From Phycisphaerae bacterium (GTDB taxonomy: Bacteria; Planctomycetota; Phycisphaerae; Sedimentisphaerales; Anaerohalosphaeraceae): 40,358 nucleotides of DNA. Below, in pieces: positions 8,285 to 15,261 of this stretch. The translations under genes were made by a program, and so were the position numbers. Location: NCBI GenBank assembly GCA_018433925.1, contig JAHDQI010000059.1, positions 1 to 40,358 of the forward strand, in the 5' to 3' direction. Within the stretch, counting starts at the first letter, position 1. Every line of letters begins with the position of its first letter. A model generated the notes under the pieces. The model did no database searches. It worked only from the letters and a program-made list of their open reading frames with translations, and had not been told where the DNA came from.

Positions 8285-10366
8285 TTACGGAGCGGGCTGT
8301 ACGCTCGTATCCGCCAGCCACTGACCGGCCAGCAGGGCCACGTCGTTCAGATCAATGACGCAGTCACCGTCCAGGTCGTATTGCAGCGGGGCCGGACAAA
8401 CCGGCGTGCCCGTCACATCGGCATAGTTCTGTGCGATGGTCGCCGCATCCAGAGCATAGTTATAGATTTCCACTTCGTCAAGGACGCAGGGCGTGACATC
8501 CTCAAAGATCAGGCCGCTGAGGACATCTCCCCGGACCCGTCCGGCCAGGGCCACCGGTGAGCCGGTCGCCCCGATCAGGCCGCTGGCCTCATCTGACTCT
8601 CGAGCGATGCTTCCATCTTCGCTGCTGTACACCCGGCTGACTACGCCGTCAATATATACCTTCTTCTCCGCCCCGTCATAGGTGGCGACTACATAATGCC
8701 ATTGGTCATCGTAGACGGCCCGGTTGCTGGGGGTGCCGTCATCGTTGCCGGTGCCGCGAGTAGTAAAGCAGATTTGGTCAAGCGTAGCCCCACTGTGCCG
8801 CAATTGCCAGCCCTCGCTGCCTTCGCCGTTACGGGCCACCATAGGACCCCACGTGGCGGCAAAGGACGATTGAATCCAGCAGGCCGCCGTCATGCTCGCA
8901 TTGCAGATGTCAAAATAAGACACCTGATCGGGGTCGGTATAAAGAAGATCCTCCTGGCCTTCCTCATTGTCAAACTCCATCGCATCGCCGGAAATGCCTG
9001 AGACAAAGGCCGGGTCGCCATAGAGGAACGAGACCGGACTGCCCGCTACCTGGCTGTCCGGATCATTGTTCTCAAACGGCCAGTATGCCAGCCGCCGTTT
9101 GACACCCAGCAAAGCCGTCGCGGAGGTATCCGGCTTGCCGGAATCATTGTTGACAACGCAGTAATAACCGCCTTCGTCAGCCAATTCCACATTTTCAATG
9201 ACCAGCGTATCGGTCTGGGCGCCGGAGATATCGCCGCCGTCGGTCAGCAGGGTATCGCTGATGCCGTCCACATAGCGGTACCACTGAAACGTCGGCTCAG
9301 AAACCGAAAAAGCGGTCACCGCAAAGGTCGCCGTGCCGCCGGCCTGGACCACCTGGTAGTCCGGATCCTGTGTAATGTCCGGCGTCGTCAGTTCCGTGGT
9401 AAAGGTCCAGACAAAGCCCGGAATGACAATATCATCGTCCATCGCCATATCCACCCGCCAGAGGTAGGTGGTATCCGTCATCGCCCCGGCAAACGGGAAC
9501 GAGGCACGCAGGGTCTGGGGATCCCAGGTTGAAACGGTACCCTGGTAATACAGGTTAGGATCGGTTCCCTGGATGCCGATATAAATATCACTGGCATTCA
9601 GGTTGGGATCCACAACGCCGTCGTCATTGGGATCGGCCACGGTCCAGGATAACACAAGGCCGCTGATCAGTACATCTTCTTCAAAATTGTTCGGGTCGGG
9701 ATCGTGCGCCCGATCCGTCCTTCGAATCTCCAGGTTTACTCCCACCAGGCCGGCCAGGGCATCCACATAAAACCGCACCTCCTCCTGGCCCGGTTCGACG
9801 GTAAGGGTTGTATCGGCTGTACCCACAGACCGCGCATCCCAACTGATCGAATCCCACGACCCCGTCACCACCGATTTCCAGAAATAGGTGCCGGGGGCAA
9901 GTGTCCGGCTCAGCATGTAAAGCCCGCCGCCGATGGGGGTCATCGCCATTTCAGGATTTGCATTGTTCCAAAACAAAGGATCGCCTTCGGGACCGAAGCT
10001 GCCGGCAATCGTCCAGTCGCCCGGATCCGTGCTCAAACCAATGCGGTACTGGGTGGGGCTCCAGCCGTCCTCTATGACATTTTCATTAAAGGTGACGGTC
10101 ACCTGACCGGCCTCATCCGCAAAAAGCCAACTGTTCGCCCCGGGATGATTCCAGTCCCACGTGCCGTCGGTGACTTTGAATACATACCGGGCACCGGGCA
10201 CCAAGCCGACAACCGTCGCTGAGAACGTTCCATCCCCATTGTCAGTCATCAACTGACCGGCCGCGTTCCATCCGTTAAACTCTCCGGCCAGGTAGTATTC
10301 CGCACCGGCCGGAGCGGCCAGAACCAGTCCAGCCAAAATCATCACCTTCCAGAAATTCGTTTTCAT
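8285..10366 (-). CDS. Large secreted protein: two starch-binding-like modules, Ig-like, LamG, dockerin
   Basis: 693 residues from ATG 10366. A GGAGGG Shine-Dalgarno lies 8-9 bases upstream; the ATG five codons earlier overlaps that site and is unlikely. Signal peptide about 1-21. Two modules (about 22-212) closely match those of the adjacent PEP-CTERM gene (YYLAGEFNGW; WTIAGSFGPEG). Residues about 215-335 form an Fn3-like planctomycete module. An Ig-like domain follows (about 338-425; FQWYRYVDG ... GYYCVVNN), then a LamG/concanavalin-like domain (about 430-630; DDQWHYVVATYDGAEKKVYIDG). The C-terminus has one dockerin-like EF-hand, DLDGDCVIDLNDVALLAGQW. No catalytic domain is recognised, so it is probably a binding or scaffold protein for the glucan enzymes. 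The stretch 10367-10457 holds its ribosome site and nothing else recognised. Confidence 0.85.
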   Translation of the reverse strand: MKTNFWKVMILAGLVLAAPAGAEYYLAGEFNGWNAAGQLMTDNGDGTFSATVVGLVPGARYVFKVTDGTWDWNHPGANSWLFADEAGQVTVTFNENVIEDGWSPTQYRIGLSTDPGDWTIAGSFGPEGDPLFWNNANPEMAMTPIGGGLYMLSRTLAPGTYFWKSVVTGSWDSISWDARSVGTADTTLTVEPGQEEVRFYVDALAGLVGVNLEIRRTDRAHDPDPNNFEEDVLISGLVLSWTVADPNDDGVVDPNLNASDIYIGIQGTDPNLYYQGTVSTWDPQTLRASFPFAGAMTDTTYLWRVDMAMDDDIVIPGFVWTFTTELTTPDITQDPDYQVVQAGGTATFAVTAFSVSEPTFQWYRYVDGISDTLLTDGGDISGAQTDTLVIENVELADEGGYYCVVNNDSGKPDTSATALLGVKRRLAYWPFENNDPDSQVAGSPVSFLYGDPAFVSGISGDAMEFDNEEGQEDLLYTDPDQVSYFDICNASMTAACWIQSSFAATWGPMVARNGEGSEGWQLRHSGATLDQICFTTRGTGNDDGTPSNRAVYDDQWHYVVATYDGAEKKVYIDGVVSRVYSSEDGSIARESDEASGLIGATGSPVALAGRVRGDVLSGLIFEDVTPCVLDEVEIYNYALDAATIAQNYADVTGTPVCPAPLQYDLDGDCVIDLNDVALLAGQWLADTSVQPAP

Positions 10367-10457
10367 TTTGTTGCCCTCCATTCAATAAAAGATAAGTCTT
10401 GTTCCTGTTCTTTCTTTTGGCGTTCTCGCTGAATCCTCATCGCTTTCCAGCCGGCCT

Positions 10458-11306
10458 TTACCGAAGGGGCGGCTGCTGTTTCATCGGCTTTGTATATTTA
10501 TAGGTATCTTCGTAACCGGCAAAATCCACATGGCCGTCCAAAAAGAGAACGTTGGTCATCCCATCATCCCGTTTGTCCAGCGTCGTCTTATGGAAACTGG
10601 CAAAACAATCCCCAAATAGCCGCTCGCCGGGGATCGGCAGAAACGAATAGTTCCAGGCCTGCGGATCCTCCGGGTGATGCGGCGCCCCGCACAGGGCATT
10701 GTCATTAAATACAGCGGAATAACGGCTCGGCAGTAGCCAGCAGTTTTCCTCCGCAAAAAAGTATACGCTCGTCGGCGAACGAACTTCCGAGGCCTTGACG
10801 AACAGTTCCTGGTTATTGCTGTATAAGGTGTACATTTCAAATCCGCCCAGGAACGCGTTCATGCTGTATGAAAACTGCGGTTCAATCGGGATGACGGACG
10901 GATTGCACCCGCTGTAATGCTCCGATCCATAACTCCTGGCAAACCGCGCAAACGTCGGGCAGACATGCACCTTGCTCCACGAGCCGAAATAGGAAAACAG
11001 AACACCGCCCAATTCGGGACGACGGTCCGGATTCCGGGAAGCATCGTGCCACTGGCAGAACCGCGGATGATTGGACTCATCAATCGATTTATAAATCGAA
11101 TTCCAGGCATTGGGCAAAAGATCGTCATTATCATTGAGATACATCTTGCCCACAATTCCGTACTGTTTGAGGTTATTCTTGCAGAACACCTCCCAGGCAA
11201 TCGCCTTGGCCCGGCTCAGCGCCGGCAGCAGAATCCCCAGCAGCAGACCGATAATGGCGATAACCACAAGCAGTTCAATGAGCGTAAATCCGTTTTTTCT
11301 GTTCAT
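10458..11306 (-). CDS. Prepilin-like secreted protein (H-X9-DG type)
   Basis: 282 residues. The N-terminus [20 protein letters not shown] is a class III (type IV prepilin) signal with cleavage after Gly6 and Glu at mature position 5, followed by the hydrophobic helix. The C-terminal [11 protein letters not shown] is the ending typical of the large planctomycete and verrucomicrobial family of prepilin-like proteins with an H-X9-DG domain. These are numerous per genome and often sit in polysaccharide loci; their function is largely unknown. It lies 46 bases after the FecR gene with GGAG upstream of the ATG. It probably depends on a pilus/type II-like machine such as the one encoded from 15262 on, but that link is inference. 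Confidence 0.9.
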   Translation of the reverse strand: MNRKNGFTLIELLVVIAIIGLLLGILLPALSRAKAIAWEVFCKNNLKQYGIVGKMYLNDNDDLLPNAWNSIYKSIDESNHPRFCQWHDASRNPDRRPELGGVLFSYFGSWSKVHVCPTFARFARSYGSEHYSGCNPSVIPIEPQFSYSMNAFLGGFEMYTLYSNNQELFVKASEVRSPTSVYFFAEENCWLLPSRYSAVFNDNALCGAPHHPEDPQAWNYSFLPIPGERLFGDCFASFHKTTLDKRDDGMTNVLFLDGHVDFAGYEDTYKYTKPMKQQPPLR

Positions 11307-11323
11307 ACGTTTCTCCGTTTCTC

Positions 11324-11354
11324 CGACGGAAGATCAGGCCTCCGTCGTTTTTTT
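11324..11354 (+). terminator. Intrinsic terminator oriented plus (antisense to the operon)
   Basis: CGACGGA (11324-11330), 10-base loop, TCCGTCG (11341-11347), then seven T residues. The T-run follows only on the plus strand, where no gene ends. It would stop plus-strand (antisense) transcripts entering from the left. On the minus strand it lies between the FecR and prepilin genes, without a U-tract. Confidence 0.55.
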
Positions 11355-13080
11355 ATTTTTCGGCCGATTCGAGCGTCAGTTCCGGCCGGCCCAGCAGCGC
11401 CCAGTCATAGGCCTGTGTGTCGTCGGATTCGGTCACCGCCACCGTCAAAAACCGGTCCTGCTGCGCAAGATCAATGTGCACGCGGCCGGTCCCGTCTGCG
11501 CTGGACCGGACCTCATGAAAAACCCTGCGTCCGTCAACAAAGACCCAAAATTCAACCTTGGCGCATTGGGCATCAAATACTTTTTTGACCGCCGGAAAAT
11601 CATCAAACGAGCGGCCCTGTTCCTGCCGCAGCGACTGGCCAACGGTCTCCGAGACACCGATCAGGGTCTCAAAAGACCGAATCGAAAGGCCCGGAATCGC
11701 GGCGCGGATGCGGTCCAGATCAAACGTAATTCCCTGGTTGGAATGAATCGCAATCGCCGGGCGGTCCTTTGTTCCAAAGGCCATTCCTTCCAGGCGCAAA
11801 CCGTGACGGGGCGTGGTCGTTCCCTCATGAAACGCTCCGTTAAATATATATCCCCACAGGGCGCCGGAAGTTTTGGCAAACGCCTGGGTCGTCATTCCGC
11901 CGGAGGTGATTTGTGTCTGCCCCGGTTCTGCCCCCGGCACAAACACACCGTCTACAAAGGGAGTGGAGGCAACGGGTTTATAACCCCCTTCGGCGAAGCG
12001 TGTTTCAATGCTCTCCAGCCGGTCGATCCCCCGTCCCGTGACGGTATCGATACCCGCATGAAGCGCTGCCCCCCCGAATCCGCTGCCGCCCCCGACGACA
12101 TCGGCCAGGGACAGGGACTGTCCTCTCCAGACCATTTCGGCTTTTGAGTCAATTTCCCGCACGACCGCCTTTTCCTCGAGGGCAATTTCTTGAACGCCGG
12201 AATTTTCATACCGCACTTTTCGGGCCGTCCCGGCCGTCAGCGTCTCCGAAATTTTATGTTCACTTTTCTGGCCGGCAAATAAATTCGCCCGGCCTTTGTA
12301 CACATGCACTTCGGTATCCCCGTTGATCTGGCAGACAACCGCAAACTCTGTGCCGAGATCGACAATTCTCGAATTGGCTGTGGCCACCGAAAAACCCACC
12401 CCCTGCGGAGATACGCGGGCAAATAACTTGCCGTAATTCAGGGCAATTTCTGAATAAGAAACGAAATGAAACTCCGTCGGCCCCTCAAGCACCAATTCAA
12501 CGTGTTCATCGGTGACAAGTTTAACCACTCCCCCCAGCAATCGAAGGGGCCTCGAATGGGTGGTAATCCGCATGCCCGGTTCAAGCGACTGGCCGCCGGA
12601 CCACTGGGCATTTACGCTGTCCAGCACCGTGGCTGCTTCATACGGCAGGGATGGGGCCAGGTGAACCATCGCAATTATAAAAATCAGCGCCGCGGCTGAA
12701 AAAACGGCTGCCGCCAGAGAGAACTTGTTGATCGGTCGAACCTCCGGCTTTCGCGGGATCACCGGAGCCGCCATCTCCGCTTCCGGAACCGTGTCCGGAA
12801 TCACTTCAAGGGCCGGAGCGTTCTTTTCCTCTTCCCCCATCTGCTGCCAGAAATGATCTCCCAGAATGTCATTCTCGACACCTGAACGAACCTCTTCTGC
12901 CGAGGTCGAACCACGCAAGGAAAGCGCGCCGGTATCCTCCATGAAATGACAATAATACACACGGGCACGCGGATCACTGATAAGCCGGTCATTCAGCCAG
13001 ACCAGGTCCGAATCGCTGATTTCATTATCCAGCAGACGAAACAGCAGCTCATTGATTTTGTTCTGTTCCTGGATGTTCAC
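11353..13080 (-). CDS. FecR-domain anti-sigma factor with C-terminal NPCBM carbohydrate-binding domain
   Basis: 575 residues from GTG 13080, which overlaps the sigma factor TGA as GTGA and has GGGAG upstream; an ATG at 13116 is possible but less likely. The N-terminal cytoplasmic part (about 1-60; NELLFRLLDNEISDSDLVWL) resembles the planctomycete anti-sigma domain. A single membrane helix lies at about 120-142. The FecR domain follows (about 156-275; VDLGTEFAV, VHVYKGRANLF). The C-terminal about 150 residues match NPCBM (GITFDLDRIR ... AKVEFWVFVDGRRVF ... WALLGRPEL). Known FecR proteins relay an outside signal to an ECF sigma factor. Here the outside part may itself bind a glycan and release or activate the sigma factor. 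Domain architecture is visible; signal identity is inferred. Confidence 0.85.
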   Translation of the reverse strand: MNIQEQNKINELLFRLLDNEISDSDLVWLNDRLISDPRARVYYCHFMEDTGALSLRGSTSAEEVRSGVENDILGDHFWQQMGEEEKNAPALEVIPDTVPEAEMAAPVIPRKPEVRPINKFSLAAAVFSAAALIFIIAMVHLAPSLPYEAATVLDSVNAQWSGGQSLEPGMRITTHSRPLRLLGGVVKLVTDEHVELVLEGPTEFHFVSYSEIALNYGKLFARVSPQGVGFSVATANSRIVDLGTEFAVVCQINGDTEVHVYKGRANLFAGQKSEHKISETLTAGTARKVRYENSGVQEIALEEKAVVREIDSKAEMVWRGQSLSLADVVGGGSGFGGAALHAGIDTVTGRGIDRLESIETRFAEGGYKPVASTPFVDGVFVPGAEPGQTQITSGGMTTQAFAKTSGALWGYIFNGAFHEGTTTPRHGLRLEGMAFGTKDRPAIAIHSNQGITFDLDRIRAAIPGLSIRSFETLIGVSETVGQSLRQEQGRSFDDFPAVKKVFDAQCAKVEFWVFVDGRRVFHEVRSSADGTGRVHIDLAQQDRFLTVAVTESDDTQAYDWALLGRPELTLESAEK

Positions 13081-13607
13081 AGCCGCTCCCACTGGACCAG
13101 GGTCCGGTTGATGCAATGATACAGGGAACTATAAATACGGGAAATCTTCTTATACACAGCATCCGCGGAAAAAGCGGAGATCTGGGATATCTTTTTGACT
13201 GTGATGCCCTGCTCAAATCGCAGATGAATCAGTTTTCGGTTTTCAGCAGACAGTTTTTTCAGGCAGTTCCGAAGGGCCGATAATCGACGGTCAGTATTCT
13301 CGGATTCGGACTCTGCCAGCTTGCACAGGTCTTCATAAAACGAATCGCTGAACATTGGCCGGGAGGTTCGCTTTTGTTTCAAAAAATCCAGCGCCTTATT
13401 GCGGGCAATCCCGATCGCCCAGGCCGCAAAACTTCCCCGCTTGTCGAACTGATCGTAACGCTCCCATAAAATGCTGGCTGTCTCCTGGAGAAGGTCTTCG
13501 GCATCGTTATAATTATGAACCAGCATTAACAGGTAGGCATAGATCCGTTTTTGGGCACCATTGTAAAGGCGAAAAAACTGAACACTTTTTGGTTCTATAT
13601 TATCCAT
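13077..13607 (-). CDS. ECF-type RNA polymerase sigma factor
   Basis: 176 residues. Sigma-2 region about 18-85 (YNDAEDLLQETASILWERYDQ and SFAAWAIGIARNKALDFLKQ) and sigma-4 helix-turn-helix about 115-170 (LSAENRKLIHLRFEQGITVKKI). The length and the LRxCLxKLSAENRxLI pattern fit the planctomycete/verrucomicrobial ECF families. It is first in the minus-strand series and translationally coupled to the FecR anti-sigma. It probably directs transcription of the downstream glucan genes and perhaps itself. The ribosome site is weak (AGGACGAG far upstream). Confidence 0.93.
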   Translation of the reverse strand: MDNIEPKSVQFFRLYNGAQKRIYAYLLMLVHNYNDAEDLLQETASILWERYDQFDKRGSFAAWAIGIARNKALDFLKQKRTSRPMFSDSFYEDLCKLAESESENTDRRLSALRNCLKKLSAENRKLIHLRFEQGITVKKISQISAFSADAVYKKISRIYSSLYHCINRTLVQWERL

Positions 13608-13638
13608 ATTGTCTTGTATTTAGTTTCTCGTCCTTTCT

Positions 13639-13669
13639 ATTTTAACACAAAAAGCCCTTCGAGAGTCAA
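13639..13669 (-). promoter_or_regulatory. Possible sigma-70-type promoter of the ECF sigma gene
   Basis: On the minus strand, TTGACT (13669-13664), a 19-base spacer, then TAAAAT (13644-13639). The boxes match 5/6 and 5/6 but the spacer is long. Transcription would begin near 13632, about 25 bases before the start codon. Weakly supported. Confidence 0.35.
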
Positions 13670-13755
13670 CAAATCCTTACAATATACAGGCCATAACTTA
13701 TTCGAATTGAAAACGCAAAACTGACAGATTTTTTTGATTATCCCGCTTTTTTTCT

Positions 13756-13796
13756 GATAAATTAAATTGAATAATAGGTCTAATTTATCTTTTTTT
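13756..13796 (+). repeat. AT-rich 9-bp inverted repeat followed by T7
   Basis: GATAAATTA (13756-13764), 16-base spacer, TAATTTATC (13781-13789), then seven T residues. It lies in the 348-base divergent gap (13608-13955) between the ECF sigma gene and the kinase-like gene. It could be an operator dyad for a regulator of either gene, or a weak plus-strand terminator of a short transcript. The rest of the gap is AT-rich (about 13680-13810), and I see no convincing gene in it. Confidence 0.45.
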
Positions 13797-13955
13797 GTAG
13801 CTTTCAAAAACATACAAACCAGAAAAAGGGGTTTCTTGTTATTTGGGCTTCCTTGAATGCCGAAACAGGGGAAGAGTGTCTGTTCCGCACCGTAGAAACT
13901 GCGCAGGGACAGGGCAAAAATGTAAGAACGCCAAGATACAGAGAAGGTAGATCTG

Positions 13956-15230
13956 ATGGCAAACGAGAACAACTCACATGCAGCAACCGGGGACAGCGCG
14001 GCGGATTCGACCGGAAACGCCGCAGGACGGCAGGAAGCCGTTCTCCAGGTCAAAAATCAGTTGATCGACAACATGGCTTACCAGATTCGGACCCTTTCAA
14101 ACGCAATTATTGGGTTTTGCAATCTCCTGACCACCGAAGACCTCAGCGATACACAACGGGAATATGTCACGGAAATTCACCATGCCGGCCGCGGCCTTTC
14201 AGGCATTGTAAACGATGTTCTGGATCTGGCACGGATTGAAGGCGGGAACCTGAAACCCGATTATTCGGAATGTGACTTGGCCGGGCTGCTCGAAGACATT
14301 GAAACCGCCATTGCCCGGGCCGCCGGCCGTAAAGGTCTGGATTTCAATATTCATCCGGCCGGCGATGTGCCGGGGCGGATTTACACGGATTCGGCTCGGC
14401 TCAAACGCTGCCTTTTGAACCTCATCGGCAATGCGATCCAGCATACCCGTCAGGGATACGTCAATCTCCTGATCGGCGTGGAAAGCGGGTCCAAAGGATC
14501 GTCAATTCGGTTCGATATAGTGGACACCGGAGTCGGGATAAACGCGGAACAGCTTAGAACGATTTTCGATCCCGTGCGACAAACCGAAAAAATCAACACG
14601 GGTATGCTCGCCAGCATCCATCTGGGCGTACACGGTTGCGGAGTCCTGACGATGACCCGCCGCCTTGTCGAACTGCTTGGCGGTCGGATTGAAGTAACCT
14701 CTGAACCGGCCGTCGGATCAACATTTTCCGTCCTTCTTCCGGTGGGTCTCGATATGTCGTCCCAACCGCTTCTTGTCTGGCCGCCCTGCGAAGACGCCTG
14801 CGAGCAGCCCCCGGAAATGCCCGGCCGCCGCGGCCATATTCTCCTGGTCGAAGACGAGGAATCTAACCGCACCGTTCTCTCACTGCTGCTGGAAAATCTC
14901 GGTCTTAAAGTGACCACCGTAACGAACGGGCGGGAAGCAATTGAAATCACCCGACAACAAAACTTTGATGCGATCCTGATGGATATTCAGCTTCCGGATC
15001 TGAGCGGTTATGAAGTCACGCAGCAACTGCGCCGGCAGGGAATCGAGACCCCAGTCATTGCCCTCTCGGCCGGTGTCTTATCGGATTCCGATGACTGCCA
15101 AATCCGCAAACTCTTTAACGCATTTGCGGCCAAACCCGTGGACGCTAGACAGCTTGCCGATGTGCTGGAACCATTCCTGCCCGTCATTGAGAAATCCTCC
15201 GGCGCCCGTCAGTACCAAACGCAAAATTGA
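13956..15230 (+). CDS. Histidine-less hybrid kinase-like protein with receiver domain
   Basis: 424 residues, no membrane segment, start supported by GAAGG eight bases upstream. HisKA-like region about 30-95: where kinases read NMSHEIRTPLNAIIGF, this has NMAYQIRTLSNAIIGF. The phospho-acceptor His is Tyr42, Glu is Gln43 and the Pro is lost. The HATPase domain (about 105-265) keeps the N box (LNLIGNAIQHT), G1 (DTGVGI) and F box (IFDPV), but G2 is altered (GVHGCGVLTM for GTGLGL). The receiver domain (about 290-410; HILLVEDEESN, LMDIQLPD, ALSA, AKPVD) has an intact acidic pocket, phospho-Asp, Ser and Lys. It therefore probably cannot autophosphorylate in the usual way and may act as a pseudokinase or an acceptor for another kinase. 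Its stop lies 31 bases before pilB, suggesting co-transcription and a regulatory role in the pilus system. Confidence 0.9.
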   Translation: MANENNSHAATGDSAADSTGNAAGRQEAVLQVKNQLIDNMAYQIRTLSNAIIGFCNLLTTEDLSDTQREYVTEIHHAGRGLSGIVNDVLDLARIEGGNLKPDYSECDLAGLLEDIETAIARAAGRKGLDFNIHPAGDVPGRIYTDSARLKRCLLNLIGNAIQHTRQGYVNLLIGVESGSKGSSIRFDIVDTGVGINAEQLRTIFDPVRQTEKINTGMLASIHLGVHGCGVLTMTRRLVELLGGRIEVTSEPAVGSTFSVLLPVGLDMSSQPLLVWPPCEDACEQPPEMPGRRGHILLVEDEESNRTVLSLLLENLGLKVTTVTNGREAIEITRQQNFDAILMDIQLPDLSGYEVTQQLRRQGIETPVIALSAGVLSDSDDCQIRKLFNAFAAKPVDARQLADVLEPFLPVIEKSSGARQYQTQN

Positions 15231-15261
15231 ATCGAAACTGAATAAACACAATCAGCCGATT

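Noticed and set aside
13637-14053. 138-codon minus-strand frame in the sigma/kinase gap
   Set aside because: It overlaps the start of the kinase-like gene, is composed largely of AT-rich low-complexity sequence and has no ribosome site.
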